Assembly: GCA_031386065.1 (NCBI GenBank)
Contig: JANNBZ010000194.1
Coordinates: 1-38,523 of the forward strand
Length of the DNA: 38,523 nt
DNA from: JANYJJ01 sp031386065
GTDB lineage: Bacteria; Pseudomonadota; Gammaproteobacteria; Burkholderiales; Burkholderiaceae_C
Direction of reading: 5' to 3'
The notes below the pieces were generated by a model. That model saw only the letters and a list, made by a program, of their open reading frames with translations, made no database searches and had not been told where the DNA came from. Shown in pieces: positions 27,325 to 36,161 of the stretch (within the stretch, counting starts at the first letter, position 1; each line of letters opens with the position of its first letter). The translations under genes and the position numbers were made by a program.

Positions 27325-28509
27325 TCAGCTTTCCGGTGCCGTCGCCTTGAACGGCCGACGCTCGTTCAGTTCGTCCATGTAGCTGGCCACACCGGCCCCT
27401 TCGCGCTGCAGGAAATCGGCCACCGCCTGCGCGAACTGCGGATGCGCGAGCCAATGCGCCGACCAGGTCTGCACCGGCAGCAGGCCGCGCGCCATCTTGT
27501 GCTCGCCTTGCGCACCGCCCTCGAAGCGGCGCATGCCGTTGGCAATGCACCAGGCCAGCGGCTCGTAGTAGCAGGCCGAAAAGTGCAGGCAATCGATGTG
27601 CTCCACCGCGCCCCAATAGCGGCCGAAGGCCGCGCCCTGCGTTCGGTCGATGCCGATCAGCGAGGCCGCCACACGCTGCCCGTCTTTCCACGCCAGTACC
27701 AGCAGCCAGTTCTCGGGCATGGTCGCCGCCATGCGGGTGAAAAAATCGCGCGTCAGGTAGGGCGTGGAGCGGTGCGCCGCATAGGTGAGTGAATAGCAGC
27801 GGTAGAAGAAGTCCCAATCGGCTTCGCTGATCGATGCGCCTTCGTGCGTGCTGAAGCGGACGCCGGCGTCGGCGACGCGGCGGCGCTCTTGCTGAATTTT
27901 CTTTCGCTTGTCGCGCTGCAGGCTGGCCAGGAAATCGGCCAGGTCAACATAGGCTTCGCCCTCTCGGTTCGTCCAGTGGAACTGCACGGTGCTGCGCAGC
28001 ATCCAGCCCGCCGCAGCGGCCGCGTCGCGGTCGGCGTCGTCCAGGAACAGCAGGTGCGCCGATGACAACTTGGCGCTGCGCGCGAGTTGCTCTATCGCCT
28101 GCAGCAGCAGCGCGCGCCCGGCCGCGTCCCGCGCCAGCAGGCGTGGGCCCGGTACCGGCGTGAAGGGCACGGCGTTCAGCAGCTTCGGGTAGTAGCGCAG
28201 GCCGTGACGTTGGTAGGCGTCGGCCCAGGCCCAGTCGAAGACGTACTCGCCGTAGGAATGGTCTTTCAGGTACAGCGCGCAGGCCCCCACCAACTGCTGG
28301 CCGCGGTCGACGGCAATGAACTGCGGCGTCCACCCCGATGCAGGCGTGGCGCTGTTCGAATCGTGCAGCGCCAGCAGGTATTCGTGACGCATGAAGGGGC
28401 TGGCATCAGGCTGCGCAGCGAGCAGTGAATTCCAGCTTTCGGCGTCGATCTCGCCGGGATGGTCAAGCACCCGGATGACATAATCAATTGAGCTTTTTTT
28501 CTCATGCAT
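27325..28509 (-). CDS. FemAB/GNAT-like N-acyltransferase (PF04339 type)
   Basis: The 394 aa protein belongs to the family once called DUF482, predicted GNAT/FemAB-like acyltransferases. Typical segments are SPFMRHEYLLAL near the N-terminus, KDHSYGEYVFDWAWADAY, the basic LQRDKRKKIQQERRRV, and FEGGAQGEHKMARGL near the C-terminus. The substrate is unknown. ATG 28509 lies in the palindrome ATGCAT shared with nadE; GTG 28470 is a shorter option. Its stop directly abuts the dehalogenase stop at 27324, so the genes converge with no spacer and no visible terminator. Confidence 0.85.
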   Translation of the reverse strand: MHEKKSSIDYVIRVLDHPGEIDAESWNSLLAAQPDASPFMRHEYLLALHDSNSATPASGWTPQFIAVDRGQQLVGACALYLKDHSYGEYVFDWAWADAYQRHGLRYYPKLLNAVPFTPVPGPRLLARDAAGRALLLQAIEQLARSAKLSSAHLLFLDDADRDAAAAAGWMLRSTVQFHWTNREGEAYVDLADFLASLQRDKRKKIQQERRRVADAGVRFSTHEGASISEADWDFFYRCYSLTYAAHRSTPYLTRDFFTRMAATMPENWLLVLAWKDGQRVAASLIGIDRTQGAAFGRYWGAVEHIDCLHFSACYYEPLAWCIANGMRRFEGGAQGEHKMARGLLPVQTWSAHWLAHPQFAQAVADFLQREGAGVASYMDELNERRPFKATAPES

Positions 28510-30195
28510 ATGCCATCAAATCCTTCGGTCAAAGTGGCTCTGGCGCAGATCAACGCCACGGTCGGCGACCTGCCCGGCAACGTGCAGAAAATCGTCGAGT
28601 TTTCGCACCTCGCCCACGCGCAAGGCGCAAGCCTGGTGTTGACGCCCGAACTGAGTCTGTGCGGTTACCCGCCCGAAGACCTGCTGCTTCGACCCGCCTT
28701 CATGCAGGCCTGTGCCGATGCCCTGCTGCAATGTGCGCAGGCGTTGGCCGATCTGCAGGGCCTGGTGGTGGTTGTGGGGCATCCGCATCAGTTCGGGGGT
28801 CGTGGCGATGTTAGGTCGAAGTCGCACGCGGTGCAGCAGCGCTACAACGCGGCCTCGGTCCTCGAAGGGGGGCGCGTCACGGCCACCTACTGCAAACGTG
28901 AGTTGCCCAACTACCAGGTGTTCGACGAGCGGCGCTACTTTGCGTCGGGGCGCGATGCAGGGCAGGGCGCGGTGGTGTTCGATGCGGGCGGCATGAAGTT
29001 CGGCTTGAACATTTGCGAAGACGCCTGGTTCGACGAGCCGGCGCGCGCTGCCAAGGCTGCGGGTGCGCAGGTGCTCTGCGTGCTGAACGCCTCGCCGTTT
29101 CACCTGGGCAAGGTCGAGGAACGCGAACACCGAATGGCCGAGCGCGTGCGCGATGTCGGCCTGCCGCTGCTCTACGTACACCTGACGGGTGGCCAGGACG
29201 AGGTGGTCTTCGACGGCGCCTCGTTTGCGCTCGACGCCAGCGGGACCGTGGCCGCGCGGGCGCCGATGTTCGAAGAATCGCTGAGCATCGTCGAGGTCTC
29301 TGCGCAAACCGTTCGCGGCGAGGTGTTGCCGGTGCCCGGCATCGAGGCGCAGGCCTGGTCTGCGCTCGTCACCGGGGTGCGCGACTACATGGGCAAGAAC
29401 GGTTTTCCCACGGCCGTGATCGGCCTGAGCGGCGGCATCGACTCGGCCCTGGTGTTGGCCATCGCGGTCGATGCCCTGGGGGCGGACCGGGTTCGCACCG
29501 TGATGATGCCGTCGCCGTACACCGCCGACATTTCATGGATCGATGCACGGGGGATGGCGCAGCGCGTGGGGGTTCGCTACGACGAAATCTCGATCGCGCC
29601 GATGTTCGAGTCGTTCAAGCGCAGCCTGGCCGGCGAGTTCGCGGGCCTGCCCGAAGACACCACCGAAGAGAACATTCAGGCGCGGGTGCGTGGCACGCTG
29701 CTGATGGCGCTGTCGAACAAGTTCGGTCACATCGTGCTGACCACCGGCAACAAGAGCGAAATGGCCACCGGCTACTGCACCTTGTACGGCGACATGGCTG
29801 GCGGATTCGCCGTCATCAAGGACGTGGCCAAGACCCTGGTCTACCGGCTGGCGACCTGGAAGAACGAGCAGGCCAACGACGGCCGCGGCGCGATCATTCC
29901 GCAGCGCATCATCACGCGGCCCCCGTCGGCCGAACTGCGACCCGACCAGACCGATCAGGACAGCCTGCCGGAGTACGCGGTGCTCGACGCGATCCTTCAG
30001 CGCTACATGGAAGACGACCAGGCGATCGACGAGATCGTCGCCGCAGGCTTCGAGCGGACCGACGTGGAGCGCGTCACACGGCTGATCAAGATCAACGAGT
30101 ACAAGCGCCGGCAGGCTCCGGTGGGAATCCGCATCACCCACCGCGCCTTCGGCAGAGACTGGCGCTACCCGATCACCTCGAAATTCCGCGCTTAA
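28504..30195 (+). CDS. nadE: Glutamine-dependent NAD+ synthetase
   Basis: NadE makes NAD+ from nicotinate adenine dinucleotide, ATP and glutamine. The 563 aa protein has both modules. The N-terminal nitrilase-type glutaminase (about 1-265) has its catalytic triad in TPELSLCGYPPEDLL (Glu), CKRELPNY (Lys) and NICEDAWF (Cys). The C-terminal synthetase has the P-loop VIGLSGGIDSALV and the conserved TTGNKSEMATGY and PSAELRPDQTDQDSLP. ATG 28504 and ATG 28510 (MPSNPSVKVALAQ) are both possible; neither has a ribosome site. glnB follows after 31 bp, linking glutamine use to nitrogen signalling. Confidence 0.95.
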   Translation: MHMPSNPSVKVALAQINATVGDLPGNVQKIVEFSHLAHAQGASLVLTPELSLCGYPPEDLLLRPAFMQACADALLQCAQALADLQGLVVVVGHPHQFGGRGDVRSKSHAVQQRYNAASVLEGGRVTATYCKRELPNYQVFDERRYFASGRDAGQGAVVFDAGGMKFGLNICEDAWFDEPARAAKAAGAQVLCVLNASPFHLGKVEEREHRMAERVRDVGLPLLYVHLTGGQDEVVFDGASFALDASGTVAARAPMFEESLSIVEVSAQTVRGEVLPVPGIEAQAWSALVTGVRDYMGKNGFPTAVIGLSGGIDSALVLAIAVDALGADRVRTVMMPSPYTADISWIDARGMAQRVGVRYDEISIAPMFESFKRSLAGEFAGLPEDTTEENIQARVRGTLLMALSNKFGHIVLTTGNKSEMATGYCTLYGDMAGGFAVIKDVAKTLVYRLATWKNEQANDGRGAIIPQRIITRPPSAELRPDQTDQDSLPEYAVLDAILQRYMEDDQAIDEIVAAGFERTDVERVTRLIKINEYKRRQAPVGIRITHRAFGRDWRYPITSKFRA

Positions 30196-30226
30196 ACTAC
30201 CTGCAACCGTCCGCCTGGAGTTCGCC

Positions 30227-30565
30227 ATGAAGCAGATCACCGCCATCGTCAAGCCGTTCAAGCTGGAAGAGGTTCGCGAGGCGCTGGCCGATGTTGGCGT
30301 GACCGGCCTCACCGTCACCGAGGTGAAGGGTTTCGGCCGCCAGAAAGGCCACACCGAGCTTTACCGGGGTGCCGAATACGTGGTCGACTTCCTGCCGAAG
30401 GTGAAGGTCGAAGTCGTGGTCAAGGACGCCGACCTGGAGCGTTGCATCGAGGCCATCGTGAAGGCCGCCAAGACCGGCAAAATCGGCGATGGCAAGATCT
30501 TCGTCACCAACATCGAGCAGGTGGTGCGCATCCGCACCGGTGAGACCAACGAAGAAGCGGTGTGA
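30227..30565 (+). CDS. glnB: Nitrogen regulatory protein P-II
   Basis: PII is a trimeric sensor of 2-oxoglutarate, ATP/ADP and, through uridylylation, glutamine. The 112 aa protein carries the T-loop GRQKGHTELYRGAEY with the uridylylation site Tyr51, and the nucleotide-binding TGKIGDGKIFV and RIRTGE motifs. DVGVTGLTVTEVKGFG and YVVDFLPKVKVEVVV are closer to GlnB than to GlnK. No amtB is adjacent, which also favours GlnB. It is probably cotranscribed with nadE. Confidence 0.95.
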   Translation: MKQITAIVKPFKLEEVREALADVGVTGLTVTEVKGFGRQKGHTELYRGAEYVVDFLPKVKVEVVVKDADLERCIEAIVKAAKTGKIGDGKIFVTNIEQVVRIRTGETNEEAV

Positions 30566-30580
30566 TCGGAGAGCGTGCGG

Positions 30581-31165
30581 TCAGATGAGGCGGTAGTCGT
30601 CCGCCGCAGTGGCGCGAGGCGCCAGATCAGCCAGCGCGTTCAGCAAAGGTGTGACCTGCGTGTTCACTTGCAACAAGGCTTGCTGACGCGAGTCCATGAA
30701 ACCGCAGCGCGTGCTGCGCCCGATGAACGCAAGCAGCAGATCGTAGTAGCCGTCGAGGTTAAGCAAGCCGATGGGCTTGTCGTGGTAGCCGAGTTGGCGC
30801 CAGGTCCAGACCTCGAATAATTCCTCGAAGGTGCCGATGCCACCAGGCAAGGCAACGAAGGCGTCGCTCAGCTCGGCCATCTTTTGCTTGCGCTGGTGCA
30901 TGGTCTCGACCACATGCAATTCCGTGACGCCGGTGTGGCCCAGTTCGCGTTGCATCAGCGAGGTCGGGATGACGCCGATCACCTGCGCCCCACCGGCCAG
31001 GGCTGCATCGGCCACCACACCCATCAAGCCGGCGCGCCCGCCGCCGTACACCAGGCGCCATCGATTGCGCGCGATCCACTGACCCACCTCGCCCGCAGCA
31101 GCGGCGAACTCTGGCCGCTCACCTGTGCGCGAACCGCAGTAGACGCACAGCGACAGGGTGCTCAT
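30581..31165 (-). CDS. LOG-family (TIGR00730) Rossmann protein
   Basis: The 194 aa protein matches the LOG family of cytokinin riboside 5'-monophosphate phosphoribohydrolases. Bacterial members cleave the N-glycosidic bond of nucleoside monophosphates. Key features are SLCVYCGSRTG, YGGGRAGLMG, the catalytic signature PGGIGTFEELFEVWTWRQLG, and HDKPIGLLN. It is the last gene of a minus-strand run, 19 bp after dgkA, and converges on glnB with a 15 bp gap and no terminator visible. The physiological substrate cannot be told from the sequence. Confidence 0.9.
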   Translation of the reverse strand: MSTLSLCVYCGSRTGERPEFAAAAGEVGQWIARNRWRLVYGGGRAGLMGVVADAALAGGAQVIGVIPTSLMQRELGHTGVTELHVVETMHQRKQKMAELSDAFVALPGGIGTFEELFEVWTWRQLGYHDKPIGLLNLDGYYDLLLAFIGRSTRCGFMDSRQQALLQVNTQVTPLLNALADLAPRATAADDYRLI

Positions 31166-31184
31166 CGAGGGGACGGTCGCGGCG

Positions 31185-31565
31185 TCAGGCCGACAGCCTC
31201 GACCAGATCGCGGCCAGCCAGACGCCCGCGCACAACAGCAGCGACAGGAAGACGGCGGCGCTGGCGATGTCCTTGGCGCGCTTGGAAAGGTCGTGAAGCT
31301 CGAACGAGACGCGGTCTATCGCCGCTTCGATGCCTGAATTCAGCAATTCAACGATCAGCACCAGCACGACGCTCGCCACCAGCAGAGCGACCTCCATCCA
31401 GTTTCGACCCACCACGCAGGCCAGTGGCAGCAGCAGTGCCGACAGCCAGACTTCCTGTCGAAACGCGCTCTCGCCGACGTAGGCCGTTTTCAGGCCGGCA
31501 ATGGAATACCCCGTGGCACGAATCATCCGATCGAAGCCGGTGCGGCCCTTGTATGGATTGCTCAT
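31185..31565 (-). CDS. dgkA: Diacylglycerol kinase
   Basis: DgkA phosphorylates diacylglycerol to phosphatidic acid in the inner membrane. The 126 aa protein has the usual size and three membrane helices. It begins MSNPYKGRTGFDRMIRATGYS. The signature VELLNSGIEAAIDRV carries the catalytic Glu, preceded by FRQEVWLSALLLPLA. ATG 31565 is chosen for this N-terminus; in-frame codons upstream lie in the RDD gene's region and look non-coding. It sits 46 bp after the RDD gene. Confidence 0.93.
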   Translation of the reverse strand: MSNPYKGRTGFDRMIRATGYSIAGLKTAYVGESAFRQEVWLSALLLPLACVVGRNWMEVALLVASVVLVLIVELLNSGIEAAIDRVSFELHDLSKRAKDIASAAVFLSLLLCAGVWLAAIWSRLSA

Positions 31566-31611
31566 GGGGCGCGATTGTGCACGGGCAGCGGTCGCCCCGA
31601 TGCCTGCTCGC

Positions 31612-32133
31612 TCAGGGGCGCGAAGACACCAGGCGCGTGCCGCAGGCGATGTCGTGCAGAAACTGGCGCGACGGCAGCAGCAGCGCCAACATCGCATACG
31701 CCAGCACACCCAGTCCGAGCGCCATGAAGGTGCCGCTCGGCGATCGGACGCCGGACAACCAGACAATGAGCAGCGCGGGTGCGAACCAGAGCCAGCTCAT
31801 CAAGTAGCGAGCGACTGCCCGGCTCTGGCTCACGGGTTGATCATTGCCGTCGACCAATTTGATATGCCAGGCTTTCATGGCGACCGTCTGTCCACCGCGC
31901 GACCAGAACCAGCCGAAATAGATGCCCAGCACCACGAACAGGAATGCCTGCAAACCGTGTCGTCCTTCCAGCGCATGCCGTTGCTGCGTGAGGCTGGAAA
32001 AAAGATAGCCGGCCACCATCAGCACTCCGAACAGCAGCACACCTTCATACGCGAAGCAGGCCATGCGTCGCCACAGACCTGGCGCTCGCTGTGGCGTTGC
32101 GACGTTCGGTGCGGACTGCGTCGCGTCGGTCAC
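31612..32133 (-). CDS. RDD-family membrane protein
   Basis: The 173 aa protein has three to four hydrophobic helices. The RDD features are LWRRMACFAYEGVLLFGVL in helix 1 and GQTVAMKAWHIKLVD with a following SRAVARYLM. RDD proteins are small membrane proteins of mostly unknown function; a few act in ion exchange. Its ATG overlaps the DUF3106 stop by 4 bp, so it is translationally coupled to the sigma-factor operon. Confidence 0.85.
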   Translation of the reverse strand: MTDATQSAPNVATPQRAPGLWRRMACFAYEGVLLFGVLMVAGYLFSSLTQQRHALEGRHGLQAFLFVVLGIYFGWFWSRGGQTVAMKAWHIKLVDGNDQPVSQSRAVARYLMSWLWFAPALLIVWLSGVRSPSGTFMALGLGVLAYAMLALLLPSRQFLHDIACGTRLVSSRP

Positions 32134-32954
32134 GGGCGCGAGGACGGCGACGATGCCGCAACCGCGCCGGCCGCTGCGCCTTGTGCGCCCCTGCGTGGCA
32201 GCAAGGTGGACGCATCCACGAAGCCAGGGGTTGCGGCGATCTTGGGCATCCCCGTTTGCTGATGTACCGGTGGAGTCATGCGCTTGGAGATCAGGTTCGT
32301 GGTGGCGCCGGGTTGCGCCGGAGTGACGGTCGGCGCAACCCAGCGCGGCTGCGGCGCAAGGTTGGGGTTGGGCACGATATTCGACTTCGTGAGCGCCGCG
32401 TCCTTGCCAGGCTTTGCGATGAGTTCACTGCGCTGCGTCGCAGCGGAGGGTCGCGCCGACGCGTTCGTGGGCATCGATGCAGCACGCGAGGCCAGTTGCC
32501 GTTTCTGCTCGGCCGACAAAGCCTGATAGGCCTCCCACTGTGCTTGCCTGTTTTGCGGTGCAGCCTTGGTGGCTTCCTGAAACTGCATTCTGACCTGGCC
32601 TCGCTCGGCGGGAGAGAGGCGCGACCATTCGCTCATTCGTGTCTGGATTCGTGTTCGCTCATCAGGGGAGAGTCCAGCGAACTGGCCGGCGATCCGGATC
32701 CACTTCTGCTTGCCCTCGGCGTTGATGCCTGCCCACTGTTTCTCGAGCGGCTTCAGCGCCAAGCGCTGCTCGGGTGGCAAGTCGGAAAATCGAGGGCCCT
32801 GTTCTGGGACGACCTTTTGCACGACCGAAGGAGCCGTCTGCGCTGCGCTGCTCGTGGGTGTGGCTACACCGACCATGGCCGCGCAGATCAGCGCGACGAG
32901 GAGCCCGATGTCTTCGGGCGACAGACTGGACAGCCACCGCACGGCAGATGCCAC
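32130..32954 (-). CDS. DUF3106 domain-containing protein
   Basis: The 274 aa protein has one N-terminal hydrophobic segment (IGLLVALICAAMVGV), a signal peptide or anchor. A helical DUF3106 core with repeats around LPPEQRLALKPLEKQWAGI, LSPDERTRIQTRMSEWSRL and LSAEQKRQLASR follows. The P-E-Q/E-R pattern recalls short helical repeats like those of periplasmic stress proteins such as CpxP, but that is only a resemblance. A Pro/Ala/Thr-rich tail ends it. The start is GTG at 32954, directly abutting the DUF3619 stop (TGAGTG). Function unknown. Confidence 0.82.
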   Translation of the reverse strand: MASAVRWLSSLSPEDIGLLVALICAAMVGVATPTSSAAQTAPSVVQKVVPEQGPRFSDLPPEQRLALKPLEKQWAGINAEGKQKWIRIAGQFAGLSPDERTRIQTRMSEWSRLSPAERGQVRMQFQEATKAAPQNRQAQWEAYQALSAEQKRQLASRAASMPTNASARPSAATQRSELIAKPGKDAALTKSNIVPNPNLAPQPRWVAPTVTPAQPGATTNLISKRMTPPVHQQTGMPKIAATPGFVDASTLLPRRGAQGAAAGAVAASSPSSRP

Positions 32955-33410
32955 TCAGTCGCGAGCGGCTTTGAGGAATTCCACGAAGCCCGGATCGCCG
33001 TACGCCGCCACGGGAACGGCATCGCCCAGCAACGCAGCGTCGACTTCGGCCGCGGCGCTGATCTGCGAGCGCGAATGAAGGTTCTGGATAAACATGAGCC
33101 CAAGAACCAAGGCCGCCAACGGCAGCGCCGAGCCAAACCTCACCCACCAACTGCTGTTCGAAGCGCCCGGGTGCAGTCGCAACGCGGCGCCGCCAGCGCC
33201 ATTCGTCGAAACCACCGCGGCCGTCTGCTGTTCCGCGCGCACCAGCCGCGATCGCTCCATCGCCTTCTCACGCGCAAACCGCAGTCGTTCACTCACGTCA
33301 TGCGGCGCGAGTTCGCTTTGCTGGCTCAACCGCGCTGCGATTCGCATGGCAAAACGGGCTTGCAAGCCATCGGCAGCGTGGCTGGGTGAGAACGAGTCTT
33401 GGTGGTTCAC
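32955..33410 (-). CDS. DUF3619 family membrane protein, possible anti-sigma factor
   Basis: The 151 aa protein has a charged N-terminal cytoplasmic part (ARFAMRIAARLSQQSELAPHDVSERLRFAREKAME), one membrane helix around 93-110 (GSALPLAALVLGLMFIQ) and a short exported tail ending YGDPGFVEFLKAARD. It overlaps the sigma-factor stop by 4 bp. Its position and one-helix layout resemble an anti-sigma factor, but it has no zinc-binding HxxxCxxC motif. This role is inferred from context. Confidence 0.8.
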   Translation of the reverse strand: MNHQDSFSPSHAADGLQARFAMRIAARLSQQSELAPHDVSERLRFAREKAMERSRLVRAEQQTAAVVSTNGAGGAALRLHPGASNSSWWVRFGSALPLAALVLGLMFIQNLHSRSQISAAAEVDAALLGDAVPVAAYGDPGFVEFLKAARD

Positions 33411-33973
33411 AGCGATATTCCCTTCGTCTTCAGAGCTTTGGCCAAGGCGTGCACGGCGCGTGAACAGTGGGTTTTGACACTGCCTTCCGAGCAGCCCATG
33501 GCAGAGGCAGTCTCAGCCACGTCAAACTCCTCCCAATAACGCAACAGGAACGCTTCTCGTTGACGCCCGGGAAGTTGCGCAACCTCTGCCTCGATTGCTA
33601 GCAGGATCTGCGCCCGGGACACTGAGTCCGCAGCGCTTTCGGTGCCGGTAGAGACGTCTTGCGCCTCAAGAGTTTCCAGAATGTCGAAGTCACCGTCGTC
33701 GCCGGCAGGCTCGAAGTCAGAAAAGTTCTTAAGTACCCCGGCCCGCACTTTCTTTCGACGAAAGAAATCCATGGTGGCGTTGGACAGGATGCGCTGGAAC
33801 AGCAAAGGCAGCTCTGCCGCCGGGCGGTCGGCATACTTCTCCGCGAGGCGGATCATGGCGTCCTGGACGATGTCCAAGGCCGAGTCGTCGTCGCGGACCG
33901 CATAGCTGGCGCGCTTGAACGCTCGCTTTTCGACGCTCTTGAGGAATTCTGATAGTTCTTTTTCGGATGCCAA
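33407..33973 (-). CDS. ECF-type RNA polymerase sigma factor
   Basis: The protein (188 aa from this start) has sigma region 2 with DDSALDIVQDAMIRLAEKY and a basic RILSNATMDFFRRKK. Region 4 has LPGRQREAFLLRYWEEFDVAETASAMGCSEGSVKTH, a helix-turn-helix for the -35 element. An acidic linker (FEPAGDDGDFDILETLE) joins them. TTG 33973 (ASEKELSEFLKS) is chosen because family members begin there; ATG 34090 or 34075 would add residues unlike the family. No start has a good ribosome site. It heads a minus-strand operon and is divergent from ilvB; its signal is unknown. Confidence 0.85.
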   Translation of the reverse strand: MASEKELSEFLKSVEKRAFKRASYAVRDDDSALDIVQDAMIRLAEKYADRPAAELPLLFQRILSNATMDFFRRKKVRAGVLKNFSDFEPAGDDGDFDILETLEAQDVSTGTESAADSVSRAQILLAIEAEVAQLPGRQREAFLLRYWEEFDVAETASAMGCSEGSVKTHCSRAVHALAKALKTKGISL

Positions 33974-34224
33974 GGAATTCGCGCCCCGGGCCGCGGCCCA
34001 TCTGTCCGAACCGATTATCACACTGCACCGGTGAGGGTCGTTGGGCGCCAGAGCCGCGCCTGCAGGCGGTGCCATAATGCTGCTTTGCACAACGAATGGG
34101 TCACTGGCTGACCGTCCGACCCGGACGCTAAGAGCTTTGACCGCGCTGGCACCACACCCGCCTCACAAGGGCCAGGAGAGGTGCACCAATGGTTTTTCGT
34201 CAGAGAAATTCACAAAGGTTCGAA

Positions 34225-35997
34225 ATGGACATGTCTGCCGCGGAAACCAAGCGTGCTGCTCAAGCACAACCGCAACCTTCTCCTGCAGAGCCGAACGGCT
34301 CCGAAATCCTCGTCCGCAGCCTCCATGCCGAAGGCGTGAAGTTCCTTTGGGGCTACCCCGGCGGCGCGGTTTTGTACATCTACGACGCGCTTTACAAGCA
34401 AGACCGCATCGAACACGTGCTGGTTCGTCACGAACAAGCCGCCGTGCATGCAGCCGATGGCTACGCGCGAGCGACGGGCGAGGTCGGCGTGGCTTTGGTC
34501 ACCTCCGGTCCCGGCGTCACCAACGCGGTCACCGGTATCGCCACGGCGTACATGGATTCGATTCCCATGGTGATCATCACCGGCCAGGTGCCCACGCCCG
34601 CCATTGGCTTGGACGCTTTCCAGGAATGCGACACGGTCGGTATCACGCGGCCGATCGTGAAGCACAACTTTCTCGTCAAAGACGTCCGCGAACTGGCCTC
34701 CACCATCAAGAAGGCGTTCCACATCGCGCGCACCGGACGTCCCGGCCCGGTGGTGGTGGACATTCCCAAGGATGTGTCGCTGAAGACCGCGCCGTTTCAC
34801 TACCCCGCCACGGTGGAGATGCGTTCCTACAACCCGGTCCGCAAGGGCCACGGCGGGCAGATTCGGAAGGCGGTGCAGTTGTTGCTCGCCGCCAAGCGTC
34901 CCTACATCTACACAGGCGGCGGCGTGATTTTGGGCAACGCTTCGGCCGAGTTGCGTGAGCTGGTGCATCTGCTCGGCTCCCCGTGCACCAACACGCTGAT
35001 GGGGCTCGGCGCCTTCCCGGCAAGTGACCCGCAGTTCCTCGGCATGCTGGGCATGCACGGCACCTATGAAGCGAATATGACGATGCAGACTTGCGACGTC
35101 TTGCTGGCCGTGGGTGCGCGCTTCGATGACCGTGTGATCGGCAACCCAAAGCATTTTGCGTCGGTCGAACGCAAGATCATTCACGTCGACATCGATCCGT
35201 CGTCGATCTCTAAGCGAGTGCGGGTCGACATTCCCATCGTTGGCGATGTGAAGGATGTGTTGCACGAGTTGATCTCTCAAATCAAGGAGGCCCAGGCCAA
35301 ACCTGACTCACAGTCGCTGTCGGCGTGGTGGGGGCAGATCAACGAGTGGCGCAAGCGTGAATGCCTGAGCTACAAGAACAGCACCGAGGTCATCAAGCCG
35401 CAGTTCGTTGTCGAGACACTGGCTCGGCTGACCAAGGGCAGCGACTGCTACGTCACGTCAGACGTCGGGCAGCACCAGATGTGGGCCGCACAGTACTTTC
35501 CGTTCGAGGAGCCGCGGCGCTGGATCAATTCCGGTGGCCTGGGCACGATGGGTGTCGGTCTGCCGTACGCGATGGGCATCAAGCTGGCGAAGCCGGATTC
35601 CGACGTGTTCTGCGTTACCGGCGAGGGCTCGATCCAAATGTGCATCCAGGAGCTGTCGACCTGCCTGCAGTACAAGACGCCCGTGAAGATCGTGTCGTTG
35701 AACAATCGCTACCTCGGTATGGTGCGGCAGTGGCAGCAAATCGACTACGGCGGCCGCTATTCGCACAGCTACATGGATGCCTTGCCGGATTTCGTGAAGT
35801 TGGCCGAGGCGTACGGACACGTGGGCATCAAGGTCGAGCATCCGGGTGACGTGGAAGCGGCGTTGCGCGAGGCGATTCGCCTGAAGGACCGCACGGTGTT
35901 CCTCGACATTCGCACCGACCCCACCGAGAACGTGTGGCCGATGGTGAAGGCGGGCGCGGGCATTTCGGAGATGCTGCTGGGGTCTGAGGACCTTTGA
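34225..35997 (+). CDS. ilvB: Acetolactate synthase large subunit
   Basis: Catalyses the first common step of branched-chain amino acid synthesis with TPP, FAD and Mg. The 590 aa protein has the TPP-activating Glu in VRHEQAAVHAADGYARA and the FAD-domain segment VGARFDDRVIGN. The TPP/Mg motif is VTGEGSIQMCIQEL followed by NNRYLGMVRQWQ. Position 467 is Glu where most relatives have Asp (GDGS). ATG 34225 has AAAGG at 34214-34218; ATG 34189 also has a strong AGGAG site and would add 12 residues. The 251 bp gap to the sigma gene holds a GTCCG/CGGAC hairpin but no clear terminator or leader peptide. ilvH and ilvC follow. Confidence 0.95.
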   Translation: MDMSAAETKRAAQAQPQPSPAEPNGSEILVRSLHAEGVKFLWGYPGGAVLYIYDALYKQDRIEHVLVRHEQAAVHAADGYARATGEVGVALVTSGPGVTNAVTGIATAYMDSIPMVIITGQVPTPAIGLDAFQECDTVGITRPIVKHNFLVKDVRELASTIKKAFHIARTGRPGPVVVDIPKDVSLKTAPFHYPATVEMRSYNPVRKGHGGQIRKAVQLLLAAKRPYIYTGGGVILGNASAELRELVHLLGSPCTNTLMGLGAFPASDPQFLGMLGMHGTYEANMTMQTCDVLLAVGARFDDRVIGNPKHFASVERKIIHVDIDPSSISKRVRVDIPIVGDVKDVLHELISQIKEAQAKPDSQSLSAWWGQINEWRKRECLSYKNSTEVIKPQFVVETLARLTKGSDCYVTSDVGQHQMWAAQYFPFEEPRRWINSGGLGTMGVGLPYAMGIKLAKPDSDVFCVTGEGSIQMCIQELSTCLQYKTPVKIVSLNNRYLGMVRQWQQIDYGGRYSHSYMDALPDFVKLAEAYGHVGIKVEHPGDVEAALREAIRLKDRTVFLDIRTDPTENVWPMVKAGAGISEMLLGSEDL

Positions 35998-36161
35998 CGC
36001 GTCGGACGTCGCGTGAGCGGCCGGGCGTTACCGCGCTCGGTCTGCCGCACGGCGAATGGCACGGCCAAAACTTCAGAGAGACGGATTGCTTCAATTTTCA
36101 CAGCGTTGCCAACGGCCTTCGGTTACCGCCGACTGCCTGAAGAGCGCGCTTACACCACACC

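Noticed and set aside
34091..34224. Attenuator with a branched-chain leader peptide before ilvB
   Set aside because: Short open frames exist, but none is clearly rich in Leu, Val or Ile. The GTCCG/CGGAC hairpin has no T-run.
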